A stretch of 38,935 bases of DNA from a virus. Positions 1 through 5,791 of this stretch are shown here, one piece after another. How positions within the stretch are numbered: the stretch's first letter is position 1; each line of letters begins with the position of its first letter. The position numbers and the translations under genes were made by a program. The notes under the pieces are model-generated. The model worked only from the letters and a program-made list of their open reading frames with translations, searched no databases and was not told the DNA's origin. The DNA lies in the IMG/VR virus record IMGVR_UViG_3300021963_000290, positions 1 through 38,935 of that record, one strand, 5' to 3'.

Positions 1-102
1 GCAACATGCGACAACTTACAGCTAGCAGAGCTTGCTTGCTACAAAGAAGTTGACAGTGCATTAAGCACACTGCAACAAACAGTTGACTACTACGTGGACT
101 AA
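1..102 (+). CDS. 3' end of an unidentified early gene (partial)
   Basis: An open frame runs from the first base to a TAA at 100-102 and gives the last 33 residues of a protein that begins upstream of the window. The fragment is rich in Leu, Ala and Gln and ends in Asp-Tyr-Tyr-Val-Asp; it looks helical. The -35 box of the next gene's promoter lies inside its last codons, which is usual for compact phage early regions. I do not recognise the family. The frame is plausible because it stops just before the promoter and Shine-Dalgarno (SD) of the next gene. Confidence 0.5.
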   Translation, partial: ATCDNLQLAELACYKEVDSALSTLQQTVDYYVD

Positions 103-111
103 TGTTATAAT
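83..111 (+). promoter_or_regulatory. sigma70-type early promoter
   Basis: TTGACT at 83-88 and TATAAT at 106-111 are separated by exactly 17 bp, close to the bacterial sigma70 consensus. Transcription would start near 118, just before the AAGGAG at 121-126 and the ATG at 132. Two more promoters of the same quality follow at 530 and 1145, so this is a series of strong early promoters read by host RNA polymerase. Confidence 0.85.
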
Positions 112-131
112 ACAATTTTAAAGGAGCGACA

Positions 132-488
132 ATGCAAGCAACACAATTTAATGTCAGCGACAAATTAAAATTAGTGAGCGTTACTACAGAGGACGGCACT
201 ACTAGCACAGAGTATAAGTGCAAAGTGAAAGTTAAGCTGGCAGGCGACAGCTTATGGGACTGTACACTAAAGACCGTTACAGTTACAGGCATATACATTG
301 ACGAGACTGTATATGACGAGGACGACAGTTACATATCTATTAATGTAGCACACACAGGCGGAGACGGTAGCTGGCGCTTGTATACGGACACAGGCTTTGA
401 GGCAGCTGTTAGCGACCTGCTGGGCTGTGACGTTTGCTTTACAGAACAAGGCATGCAAGAGGACGGACTAGCGAGTATGGAGCTTTAA
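132..488 (+). CDS. hypothetical early protein, 118 aa
   Basis: The gene follows a consensus sigma70 promoter and an AAGGAG placed 5 nt before the ATG, so it should be expressed strongly and early. The 118-residue product is acidic, rich in Thr, Val and Asp, with alternating hydrophobic segments typical of a small beta-rich fold, and has four scattered Cys residues. No signal peptide or membrane segment is visible and I cannot assign a family. The opposite-strand frame across it has no start signals. It is likely an accessory host-takeover protein, judged only from its position among early genes. Confidence 0.75.
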   Translation: MQATQFNVSDKLKLVSVTTEDGTTSTEYKCKVKVKLAGDSLWDCTLKTVTVTGIYIDETVYDEDDSYISINVAHTGGDGSWRLYTDTGFEAAVSDLLGCDVCFTEQGMQEDGLASMEL

Positions 489-500
489 TTAACTTGAGCA

Positions 501-520
501 GTGTGGCAAAAACGCCACAC
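501..520 (+). other. stem-loop between early genes
   Basis: GTGTGGC (501-507) and GCCACAC (514-520) form a perfect 7-bp stem with a 6-nt loop, just after the stop of the upstream gene and 10 nt before the next promoter. No T run follows, so it is not a standard intrinsic terminator. It may protect the mRNA 3' end or weakly attenuate read-through. Confidence 0.5.
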
Positions 521-529
521 CAGCCGTGG

Positions 530-558
530 TTGACAGGCTAGACAAAAGGCCTTATAAT
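530..558 (+). promoter_or_regulatory. consensus sigma70 early promoter
   Basis: TTGACA (530-535) and TATAAT (553-558) with a 17-bp spacer match the sigma70 consensus at all twelve positions. The predicted start near 565 leaves a leader of about 29 nt containing AAGGAGCGAA before the ATG at 594. Confidence 0.92.
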
Positions 559-593
559 AGACAACATCAACAGCACACTAAGGAGCGAAACTT

Positions 594-944
594 ATGTCAA
601 CAGCAACAGAAGCATTCAACGCAGAAGCAGTCCAGAACGCCTGCAACGAAGCGGCTATCCAAGCCCGTACAGCCGCTAAGGCTTTCTTCCAACAACATGG
701 CGACCGTGATGCCTGTGGCTTTGCTTGGGTCAACGTCTGGGGCGTGCGTTCAAACAGCCGCTTGGGCAAGACACTACAATCATTTGGTTTCCGCAAGAGC
801 TACGATGGTAGCCTCCAGCTGTGGAACCCATCAGGTGCCGCTACCCAATCAATCAGCATTCTGGAAGCAGGTGCAGAAGCCTACGCCAAGGTCATCACAG
901 AGAAACTGGGCATCAAAGCCTACGCAGGTAGCCGTTTAGACTAA
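594..944 (+). CDS. conserved phage hypothetical protein, 116 aa
   Basis: The start is set by AAGGAG at 580-585, 8 nt before the ATG, downstream of a perfect sigma70 promoter. The product is a soluble, Ala-rich 116-residue protein with a central GFAWVNVWGV segment and a C-terminal KAYAGSRLD end. From memory this pattern recurs in small early proteins of marine T4-like phages, but no function is known to me. A longer overlapping frame (526-939) is a shadow: it starts before the transcription start and has no SD. The next gene follows after 20 bp in the same operon. Confidence 0.85.
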   Translation: MSTATEAFNAEAVQNACNEAAIQARTAAKAFFQQHGDRDACGFAWVNVWGVRSNSRLGKTLQSFGFRKSYDGSLQLWNPSGAATQSISILEAGAEAYAKVITEKLGIKAYAGSRLD

Positions 945-964
945 TCAACACAAAGGAACACACA

Positions 965-1159
965 ATGAAAACCTACTCAGAAACAATCCAATTCATCGCT
1001 GAAGTTCGCGCACAGATGCTGGCCTTCCCCAAGGCACCTATGGGCACCTACATTCCAGAATCAGCCGTGGCCCTAATCTACGGCGTACCAGAAGAAGTGG
1101 TATATACAGATGCTCAAATGGCTACTCTAGAGCGACGCAGAGAGTTGACAGGCATCTAA
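965..1159 (+). CDS. small hypothetical protein, 64 aa
   Basis: This short gene is 20 bp after the previous one, with an AAAGGAA SD 8-9 nt before its ATG and no promoter of its own, so it is the second gene of that operon. The 64-residue product is probably mostly helical, with a Pro-containing middle (KAPMGTYIP) and a charged end (ERRREL). The -35 box of the next promoter sits inside its last codons. Family not recognised. Confidence 0.75.
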   Translation: MKTYSETIQFIAEVRAQMLAFPKAPMGTYIPESAVALIYGVPEEVVYTDAQMATLERRRELTGI

Positions 1160-1173
1160 ATAACTGTTATAAT
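1145..1173 (+). promoter_or_regulatory. consensus sigma70 early promoter
   Basis: TTGACA (1145-1150), a 17-bp spacer and TATAAT (1168-1173) again match the consensus exactly. The promoter overlaps the 3' end of the 64-residue gene and drives the AAA ATPase starting at 1199 through a leader containing GGAGCGAA (1190-1197). Confidence 0.92.
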
Positions 1174-1198
1174 AACATTTTAAACAGCAGGAGCGAAC

Positions 1199-2065
1199 AT
1201 GGCATATACCATAGATAACTTGCCTTCAAAGGGCACAGTCAAAAGTCTAGCACAGGAACCCGTAACCAAAGTGCTCAAAGAGACTGATGACCAGATCAAA
1301 GAACGACTGAGAGAGCGATTCCAAATCTTAGAGGACATGACCAAGGCCGCCAAAGCAGGCAAGGTTCGTGCAATGATCGTCACAGGCCCTCCAGGTGTGG
1401 GCAAGAGCCATGGCGTAGAAACAGTGTTGAGCAAGCATGATCTCTTAGCAGACATTGCCAATGACAGCAAGCTCAAGAAGTACGAAGTTGTGAAAGGTGC
1501 AATGTCAGCGCTGGGCCTGTACAAGAAGCTCTACGAGTACAGTGATCGTAAGTGTGTCTTAGTATTCGATGACTGTGACAGTGTCTTGTTGGATGACCTT
1601 AGCTTGAACATTCTCAAGGCTGCTCTGGACAGTTCAAACAAGCGCATGATACATTGGAACACTGATAGCCATGCATTGGACCGTGAGGGCATTCCCAATA
1701 AGTTCGAGTTCCGTGGCGGTGCTATCTTTATCACCAACATCAAGTTTGAGAATGTGAAAAGCAAGAAGCTGAAGGATCACTTGGAAGCCTTAGAGAGTCG
1801 CTGTCACTATCTAGACTTGACTATCGATACAGAGCGTGAGAAGATACTTCGCATCAAGCAGATCGTAGAAGACGGCATGCTGGACAAGTACGAGTTTGAT
1901 AACCCTGAAGGTGCAGTCAAAGAACTGCTAGACTTTATTGATACTAATAAGAAGAAGCTACGAGAGCTATCACTTAGAATGGTGCTCAAGCTAGCCGATC
2001 TTAGGCAGAGCTTTCCCGATCGTTGGGAGAGAGTTGCCGAGGTAAGTTGTATGCGTCGAAGCTGA
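1199..2065 (+). CDS. AAA-type ATPase, 288 aa
   Basis: A P-loop ATPase. The Walker A motif GPPGVGKS is at residues 63-70 and Walker B VLVFDDCD at 120-127; a sensor-1-like Asn follows in the AIFITNI segment near residue 180. A Lys-rich helical region with conserved Arg/Leu repeats completes the C-terminus, as in an AAA lid. It is headed by a consensus early promoter and a good SD and closed by a strong terminator, so it forms its own transcription unit. Proteins of this type occur in T4-like marine phages, but the substrate is unknown; early expression suggests a role in DNA replication or host takeover. The protein ends in MRRS, overlapping a possible RNA element described separately. Confidence 0.88.
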   Translation: MAYTIDNLPSKGTVKSLAQEPVTKVLKETDDQIKERLRERFQILEDMTKAAKAGKVRAMIVTGPPGVGKSHGVETVLSKHDLLADIANDSKLKKYEVVKGAMSALGLYKKLYEYSDRKCVLVFDDCDSVLLDDLSLNILKAALDSSNKRMIHWNTDSHALDREGIPNKFEFRGGAIFITNIKFENVKSKKLKDHLEALESRCHYLDLTIDTEREKILRIKQIVEDGMLDKYEFDNPEGAVKELLDFIDTNKKKLRELSLRMVLKLADLRQSFPDRWERVAEVSCMRRS

Positions 2066-2151
2066 TTCGCTCCCAGAACTAGACAACGACAACTTAGTGT
2101 TGCCCCTGACCGTAAATCCGATTCGCTCCCGGTGGTCAGGGGATTTTTTTT
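2064..2151 (+). ncRNA. candidate 3'-end RNA with two anti-SD modules
   Basis: Seen directly: the 11-mer GATTCGCTCCC occurs twice, at 2064-2074 and 2120-2130. The second copy lies in the 22-nt loop of the terminator hairpin. TTCGCTCC inside it is the exact reverse complement of GGAGCGAA, the SD segment of the genes at 594 and 1199 (582-589 and 1190-1197). A 7-nt match (GGAGCGA) exists at the gene at 132. Inferred: the 3' end of the AAA ATPase transcript, or an RNA processed from it, could pair with ribosome binding sites of the early operons and shut them down. Looped anti-SD motifs ahead of a terminator are known in bacterial trans-acting small RNAs. Confidence 0.4.
2103..2151 (+). terminator. 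intrinsic terminator after the early ATPase
   Basis: CCCCTGACC (2103-2111) pairs with GGTCAGGGG (2134-2142), a perfect 9-bp stem, followed by eight T (2144-2151). The 22-nt loop is long for a terminator and carries the second anti-SD 11-mer. It ends the plus-strand early block. Confidence 0.9.
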
Positions 2152-2293
2152 CTCTTGAGGTGGGGTGGTCGGTATACAAATTAAAAATGTAAACCTTATA
2201 GCTACAAGCTAAAGCCCCATATGTGCAAAATCACCAGGTTGAAAAGATAAGTACTCCACCTTAATTTTTTACGCGGCAATTTTTTTAGGGCTG

Positions 2294-2319
2294 TAGACCC
2301 ATTTCGGGCTAGAATTTTT
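2294..2319 (+). terminator. possible second terminator hairpin
   Basis: TAG(A)CCC (2294-2300, A bulged) pairs with GGGCTA (2306-2311) around a 5-nt loop and is followed by GAATTTTT. The stem is short, so this would be a weak backup terminator in the non-coding stretch before 2481. Confidence 0.35.
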
Positions 2320-2328
2320 AAATACTCA

Positions 2329-2436
2329 GCGGCGGTTAACAGTGCAGGCAAGGATGCACATGACCAGTGTTTTCACTGTTTCCGCTGGTCCTTGACAAGC
2401 CCTATTGTTCAAGCCACGTGCCAAATTGCCCGCCGC
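2329..2436. ncRNA. candidate structured RNA, multi-branch fold
   Basis: The non-coding stretch 2152-2480 has no convincing ORF but holds nested inverted repeats. GCGGCGG (2329-2335) pairs with CCGCCGC (2430-2436) and closes a domain of 108 nt. Inside are three hairpins: GTGCA/TGCAC (2342-2346 with 2355-2359), GACCAG/CTGGTC (2362-2367 with 2385-2390), and CTTGACAA with TTG-T-TCAAG (2391-2398 with 2405-2413, one bulged T). The second can alternate with CAGTG-TTTT-CACTG. GC content is clearly above the surroundings. It does not fit a tRNA. A compact RNA, or a structured DNA site such as an origin, are both open. Confidence 0.35.
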
Positions 2437-2452
2437 ATTTAATCTTTATTAT

Positions 2453-2460
2453 TATAAATA
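2453..2460 (+). promoter_or_regulatory. T4-type late promoter
   Basis: TATAAATA is identical to the T4 late promoter box read by the gp55 sigma factor. It lies 20 nt before the ATG at 2481, leaving room for the AAGGAAT SD. Confidence 0.8.
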
Positions 2461-2480
2461 CTCTATAAGGAATTAAGTCT

Positions 2481-2897
2481 ATGTTATCACCGCAAGCAGA
2501 ACTCTACAGACAATTAGTCAACAAGCTGGAAAGCATACAAGAAGCTGAAGGCACAACCACACAAGGTCCCGGTGGTGCTCCAGATCTTGACTATGGTTCT
2601 AAGACCGCTAGCACTGCAGACATTCCCACAATTGAAGCTGGTTCATTCAAAGAAGCCTATGCCAAGGCTGTAAAAATGGGTGTAAAAAAGTTCCGTTGGT
2701 GCGGTACTTATGTGGTCAAAGATGCACCTAAACCCGGGCCTATGAGTGCGCAGATTAAAGCTCAACCTGCACCATATGTAGCATCATCACCTGCTCCCAA
2801 GGCTCGTGACAAGGATGAGAATGACATGATTCCAGGTACTTATAACCCAGACATCAACACTGGCGGCTACACAGCTACCTATCGTCCACGCGGTTAA
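2481..2897 (+). CDS. hypothetical late protein, 138 aa
   Basis: The gene has a perfect late box and an AAGGAATTAAG SD. The N-terminus (about residues 1-22) is an amphipathic helix. Residues 55-80 (SFKEAYAKAVKMG, then KKFRWCGTYVVK) fit the short motif F-x-E-A-x-A-x-A-x-x-x-G-x-x-x-F-x-W-x-G-x-x-Y seen in many small phage proteins. The rest is a Pro/Ala-rich, probably disordered linker ending in a Gly/Tyr/Thr-rich tail. Late timing suggests a virion-associated or assembly role. It converges on the minus-strand gene at 2894, overlapping it by 4 bp. Confidence 0.8.
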   Translation: MLSPQAELYRQLVNKLESIQEAEGTTTQGPGGAPDLDYGSKTASTADIPTIEAGSFKEAYAKAVKMGVKKFRWCGTYVVKDAPKPGPMSAQIKAQPAPYVASSPAPKARDKDENDMIPGTYNPDINTGGYTATYRPRG

Positions 2898-3343
2898 TCC
2901 TGCCACATCGTACGGTAGCCACCTTGGCTCCACACTGCTGTATAAGTAACTTCAGCTAGAAATTCCCAATAGTCTCTTAGATGCACCAGTGGCTGGATCT
3001 CAACTTCTTTAAGCACACGATCATAACAGCTCTGTCCCAGTAGAGCCATATACTCGGGTGTATAGCCTCTACTGCTCTTGTAAGTGGGAAACACACTGCG
3101 ACACCAAAAACAAGTGTTGCCCAAATCTAAGGCCTGTTGTCTAGTGCGTATCTGTAGGTACTGTTCAGCATAGCTGGGTTCTGGTTCCCAGGGCACACGA
3201 TCCACACGTTCTGCCAGTAAGGCTACTATATAGTTCACTGTGGCTTCTGGTATAGTCCAACCGTGACGATCTAGGCAGTCTTTATAGAGTTCTTCGAATT
3301 CGTTATGTAGCATGTTCTCTGTATCCTCTCTTCTGCCATTCAT
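2894..3343 (-). CDS. hypothetical protein, 149 aa
   Basis: Second gene of a short minus-strand late operon; its start lies inside the end of the preceding gene (41-bp overlap), suggesting translational coupling. The product is rich in Tyr, Trp and acidic residues and has Cys at about positions 18, 78, 81 and 105, including a CFWC pair that could bind metal or form a disulphide. No family recognised. The alternative is a shorter product from the internal Met at residue 11. Confidence 0.65.
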   Translation of the reverse strand: MNGRREDTENMLHNEFEELYKDCLDRHGWTIPEATVNYIVALLAERVDRVPWEPEPSYAEQYLQIRTRQQALDLGNTCFWCRSVFPTYKSSRGYTPEYMALLGQSCYDRVLKEVEIQPLVHLRDYWEFLAEVTYTAVWSQGGYRTMWQD

Positions 3344-3560
3344 GCCTGCGGTTCTTTTCCCACCACAAGTAAAACTCAGCGGGTGTGGGGAATCGATCTT
3401 GTAGACTATAGGTAATTGATAAACAACGAGCCAGATCTTCTCCGCTCATCTGTTGTTGCATGTACAGCGTGTCACAGTCCCAATAGAGTTCTTTGAGAGT
3501 GTCTGTAGGTGTCTGCTCTAGGACCATGGCCACTGCTAGAATTAACTGTGCAGTTAACAT
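3303..3560 (-). CDS. hypothetical protein, 85 aa
   Basis: First gene after a late box (3579-3586 on the complement), with GGGGAGG about 9 nt before the ATG. The start is therefore well supported. The protein is helical, with a hydrophobic N-terminal helix and a Trp/Arg-rich C-terminus (LWWEKNRRHEW). Function unknown; late expression suggests assembly or lysis-stage work. It overlaps the next gene by 41 bp. Confidence 0.7.
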   Translation of the reverse strand: MLTAQLILAVAMVLEQTPTDTLKELYWDCDTLYMQQQMSGEDLARCLSITYSLQDRFPTPAEFYLWWEKNRRHEWQKRGYREHAT

Positions 3561-3578
3561 GGTTGTTGTCCTCCCCTG

Positions 3579-3586
3579 TATTTATC
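3579..3586 (-). promoter_or_regulatory. late promoter box GATAAATA
   Basis: Complement of 3579-3586 reads GATAAATA, the commonest late box in this window. The ATG at 3560 follows after 18 nt with a strong SD, so this is a late gene with a normal leader. Confidence 0.75.
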
Positions 3587-3632
3587 GCTGGGCGCTCAGC
3601 GCTTCGCGCGATTTTTTTTGCGCTCCGCGATG
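3586..3632. other. GC-rich palindromic spacer with T8
   Basis: Between two minus-strand late genes lies a GC-rich segment unlike its surroundings. CGCTG/CAGCG (3586-3590 with 3597-3601) form a hairpin. The direct repeat GCGCTYCGCG (3599-3608 and 3620-3629) flanks eight T (3612-3619). Read on the plus strand it resembles an intrinsic terminator, which would stop antisense transcripts; read on the minus strand it lacks a U tract. Confidence 0.4.
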
Positions 3633-4220
3633 TTAGCTCAACCAGGGCAGCAACTGGGCCACTGCATCTGCATAGGTCAGTGTGCCTTCTCGGTTAGTGA
3701 TCACCCAGCTGTAGGCCATTCTAGGTTGGTCTTGATTTGGTCCGTTGACCAGGGTGTGTATTTCACCGCCGTTGATTAGGCAGTCTGTGTCACACTCAGT
3801 GTCCCAGGCTAGATCACAGTCTTCGGGCCTGTAGTGTTGACTGGTAATGCCACTGGGATTGGTATAATCACTGGATACTGCACCAGGTTTTAGCTTATAC
3901 CATAACATGCGACTACCAAAACTGTGTCGGATAAAATTCAATTTGACCACGGGGTAGTCCTGTGGCATACTGGGATCTAAATCTCTGTGTAGATGATACA
4001 CTGCATGGGGTAAACTTCGAAACACCCGTACTGCATCCACTATGAGATCTTGTTCTAATAGCCATAACAACAAGGGTCTATTATTTGCACTGTATTCACT
4101 GCGACCTATTACTATTTCTTGACTAGTAGTCGTATTGTTGAGATCAAACCTTGAGTCTGATCTACTGATCCAGGGAGTAAACTCCACTGGCAGATCAAGC
4201 CTGTGGTGCGGTGTCAACAT
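3633..4220 (-). CDS. putative 2OG-Fe(II) oxygenase-like protein, copy A (195 aa)
   Basis: Paralogue of the gene just upstream (4195-4830). The two share WIS near the start, the FRS(L/W)P segment, an H-x-D, the segment KPGA followed by TNPSG, the IHTL(V/I)N segment, an AYS/CYS-type strand and ADAV near the end. Candidate iron ligands are H78, D80 and H155, with R167 as 2-oxoglutarate partner, matching the HxD...H...R order of double-stranded beta-helix oxygenases. The substrate is unknown; asparaginyl/prolyl hydroxylase-like activity is possible. Its start overlaps the upstream gene by 26 bp, so the pair is co-transcribed from the late box at 4835-4842. Assignment rests on motif order, not on a close match. 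Confidence 0.65.
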   Translation of the reverse strand: MLTPHHRLDLPVEFTPWISRSDSRFDLNNTTTSQEIVIGRSEYSANNRPLLLWLLEQDLIVDAVRVFRSLPHAVYHLHRDLDPSMPQDYPVVKLNFIRHSFGSRMLWYKLKPGAVSSDYTNPSGITSQHYRPEDCDLAWDTECDTDCLINGGEIHTLVNGPNQDQPRMAYSWVITNREGTLTYADAVAQLLPWLS

Positions 4221-4830
4221 AGGTTATCCAAGGACTAAAGGCAGATACAGCGTCTGCCCAAGACCATGTGCGAGATTTATTAGTGATCATGAGGCTGTAG
4301 CACAGTCTGGGTCTTAGACGGTTACGAGCATTGATCAGGGTGTGAATTCGGCCTGCATGTATTAGACATGGGCCATTGGCTGTGTGACTTTCTACCAGCT
4401 GGCAATCTTCTTCCTTGAAGTTAAAACTGGTATAACCGCTGGGATTGGTAATGTACTCTGGCCTAGCACCAGGTTTGAGTTGATACCAAGACATCTGGCT
4501 GTCAATGCTGTAGAAAGGAAAGTTTAATTTAATCACATGATCGTAGACAAAGTGCTCATTGGCGGGATGTATGTTTGGATCAACATCTATGTGCAGTCGA
4601 TACTGATCATTGGGCCAACTTCTAAACAGTCTAGTTGCATATACTTCACAGTCTATGCTGTCCAACCACTGGACCAGCAGGGGATTATGCTCTGCTAGTT
4701 CATCAATTTCAATGTTGATTTCCTGTGCTATATTTAGACGATTTGGTTCTCCCAATCTAGGGGTGTAGACACTGATCCAAGACTCGAATTCAACCGGAGG
4801 AGTTAGACTGTAATGAAATTGGGGCTGCAT
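4195..4830 (-). CDS. putative 2OG-Fe(II) oxygenase-like protein, copy B (211 aa)
   Basis: First gene of a two-gene late operon, with a downstream tandem paralogue. Motif order fits a double-stranded beta-helix 2OG-Fe(II) oxygenase: H80-I-D82, distal H163 in GRIHTLIN, and R175 in RPRLCYS. The full length of about 210 residues is typical of small phage hydroxylases. The ATG comes only 4 nt after a GATAAATA late box and there is no SD; no other Met occurs before residue 113, so the start is well fixed and the mRNA should be leaderless. It diverges from the related hydroxylase at 4895. Confidence 0.68.
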   Translation of the reverse strand: MQPQFHYSLTPPVEFESWISVYTPRLGEPNRLNIAQEINIEIDELAEHNPLLVQWLDSIDCEVYATRLFRSWPNDQYRLHIDVDPNIHPANEHFVYDHVIKLNFPFYSIDSQMSWYQLKPGARPEYITNPSGYTSFNFKEEDCQLVESHTANGPCLIHAGRIHTLINARNRLRPRLCYSLMITNKSRTWSWADAVSAFSPWITYVDTAPQA

Positions 4831-4834
4831 ATTA

Positions 4835-4842
4835 TATTTATC
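4835..4842 (-). promoter_or_regulatory. late promoter box, leaderless type
   Basis: Complement reads GATAAATA; the ATG at 4830 follows after only 4 nt. With the T4 late spacing, transcription would begin at the start codon itself. Confidence 0.75.
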
Positions 4843-4855
4843 GGACTAATAGTAG

Positions 4856-4863
4856 CATAAATA
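4856..4863 (+). promoter_or_regulatory. late promoter box CATAAATA
   Basis: CATAAATA lies 13 bp from the minus-strand box at 4835-4842, making a compact divergent late control region. It drives the hydroxylase at 4895 through a 31-nt leader with AAGGAG (4880-4885). Confidence 0.7.
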
Positions 4864-4894
4864 GATATTGAATTTAGATAAGGAGATACACCCT

Positions 4895-5791
4895 ATGCGT
4901 CTTAAGCATTATTCGACCACCGCACCCAAAGTAGAACGCAGTTACATGGAAGCGTGGCGACAAGCCCGCGAGCTGCGCGAACAAACACATCCAGATGATC
5001 CCGATGGCGGTACCTTTACTTGGGAAGGTGATCCAGGAACTATTTTCTATACCAGTAGTCCCACAGCACACATCAAACGCTATCAACACAAGCCTATCAA
5101 GGCCTATTGGCTTAGAGAGGAAATCTCTATAGCCGATGAACTAATGGAGTTAGCACCAAAACTGGTTGAAGAATTTTTAGAGTATCATCACGAATTTATG
5201 GATCTAAACATTCCCACTAAACTAAAGCCCTATCGAAATCCTGAATTTGATACCAGTCTTGTTATGAGCGGTCTTGAATCTTGGATCACTGAGGGTGTTA
5301 AGTATACTTGGAAAGAAAAGAACATATTCAGTAATCGTTTTAACGATGACCCTATTATCTACAAAAACTTTCCCACAGCAGTGGCCCTGACTAAAAAATG
5401 GGGTGACGACTGCCCTATCAGCAGCTACAGTTGCATTGAACCCGGCAACGTAATCGAGCGTCACACTGGGGTTGAAAATCGTGACAACGAATTCATACGC
5501 ATACACATACCTTTGATCATACCCGAGGGAGACATATTCTTCGAGTGTGAAGGTGTAGAGATCGACTGGGAAGATCTATGGGCCTTCGATAATCAATTGA
5601 TTCACTCGGCTCATAACTACAGCAATGGTCGTAGACTAATCTACATGTTTGATGTACGCAGAGATAAAATTGGTCTACCCATAGGCGAAAAATATGATCC
5701 TGTGCGTCAGATCAAAGCCGAACCCTTTGTACGCGGCCGTTATCCAAAGGTACTACATCGTAAACAGAGAATCGCACTTGGCCTTGAATGA
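4895..5791 (+). CDS. aspartyl/asparaginyl beta-hydroxylase family protein, 298 aa
   Basis: The C-terminal part matches the Asp/Asn beta-hydroxylase fold. H190-T-G192 is followed by RIHIPL (R202), a GD-x-FFECEG turn, W-E-D-L-W-A-F-D-N-Q, H237 in LIHSAHN, and R246-R247. The HxG...H pattern, with Gly in place of the usual iron-binding Asp, is the known hallmark of human AspH, so the missing Asp is expected here. The N-terminal 150 residues are a phage-specific helical region. I chose the ATG at 4895 because AAGGAG sits 9 nt upstream; an upstream in-frame TTG at 4868 would place this SD inside the gene. The next gene overlaps it by 4 bp. The likely substrate is a peptide, perhaps a virion or host protein. 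Confidence 0.85.
   Translation: MRLKHYSTTAPKVERSYMEAWRQARELREQTHPDDPDGGTFTWEGDPGTIFYTSSPTAHIKRYQHKPIKAYWLREEISIADELMELAPKLVEEFLEYHHEFMDLNIPTKLKPYRNPEFDTSLVMSGLESWITEGVKYTWKEKNIFSNRFNDDPIIYKNFPTAVALTKKWGDDCPISSYSCIEPGNVIERHTGVENRDNEFIRIHIPLIIPEGDIFFECEGVEIDWEDLWAFDNQLIHSAHNYSNGRRLIYMFDVRRDKIGLPIGEKYDPVRQIKAEPFVRGRYPKVLHRKQRIALGLE

Noticed and set aside
526-939. Plus-strand frame of 137 codons over the gene at 594
   Set aside because: It begins upstream of the -10 box, has no SD, and its product is low-complexity Gln/Pro/Ser; the 594-944 frame has the promoter, SD and a conserved-type sequence.
2329-2436. tRNA or tmRNA in the structured stretch
   Set aside because: No acceptor-stem/T-loop arrangement and no TTC-type T loop can be fitted to the hairpins.
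4868-4894. TTG start for the AspH-type hydroxylase
   Set aside because: The SD AAGGAG would lie inside the coding region; ATG at 4895 has ideal spacing to it.
5222-5506. Minus-strand frame of 94 codons opposite the AspH-type gene
   Set aside because: Shadow of a well supported coding gene with no late box or SD.
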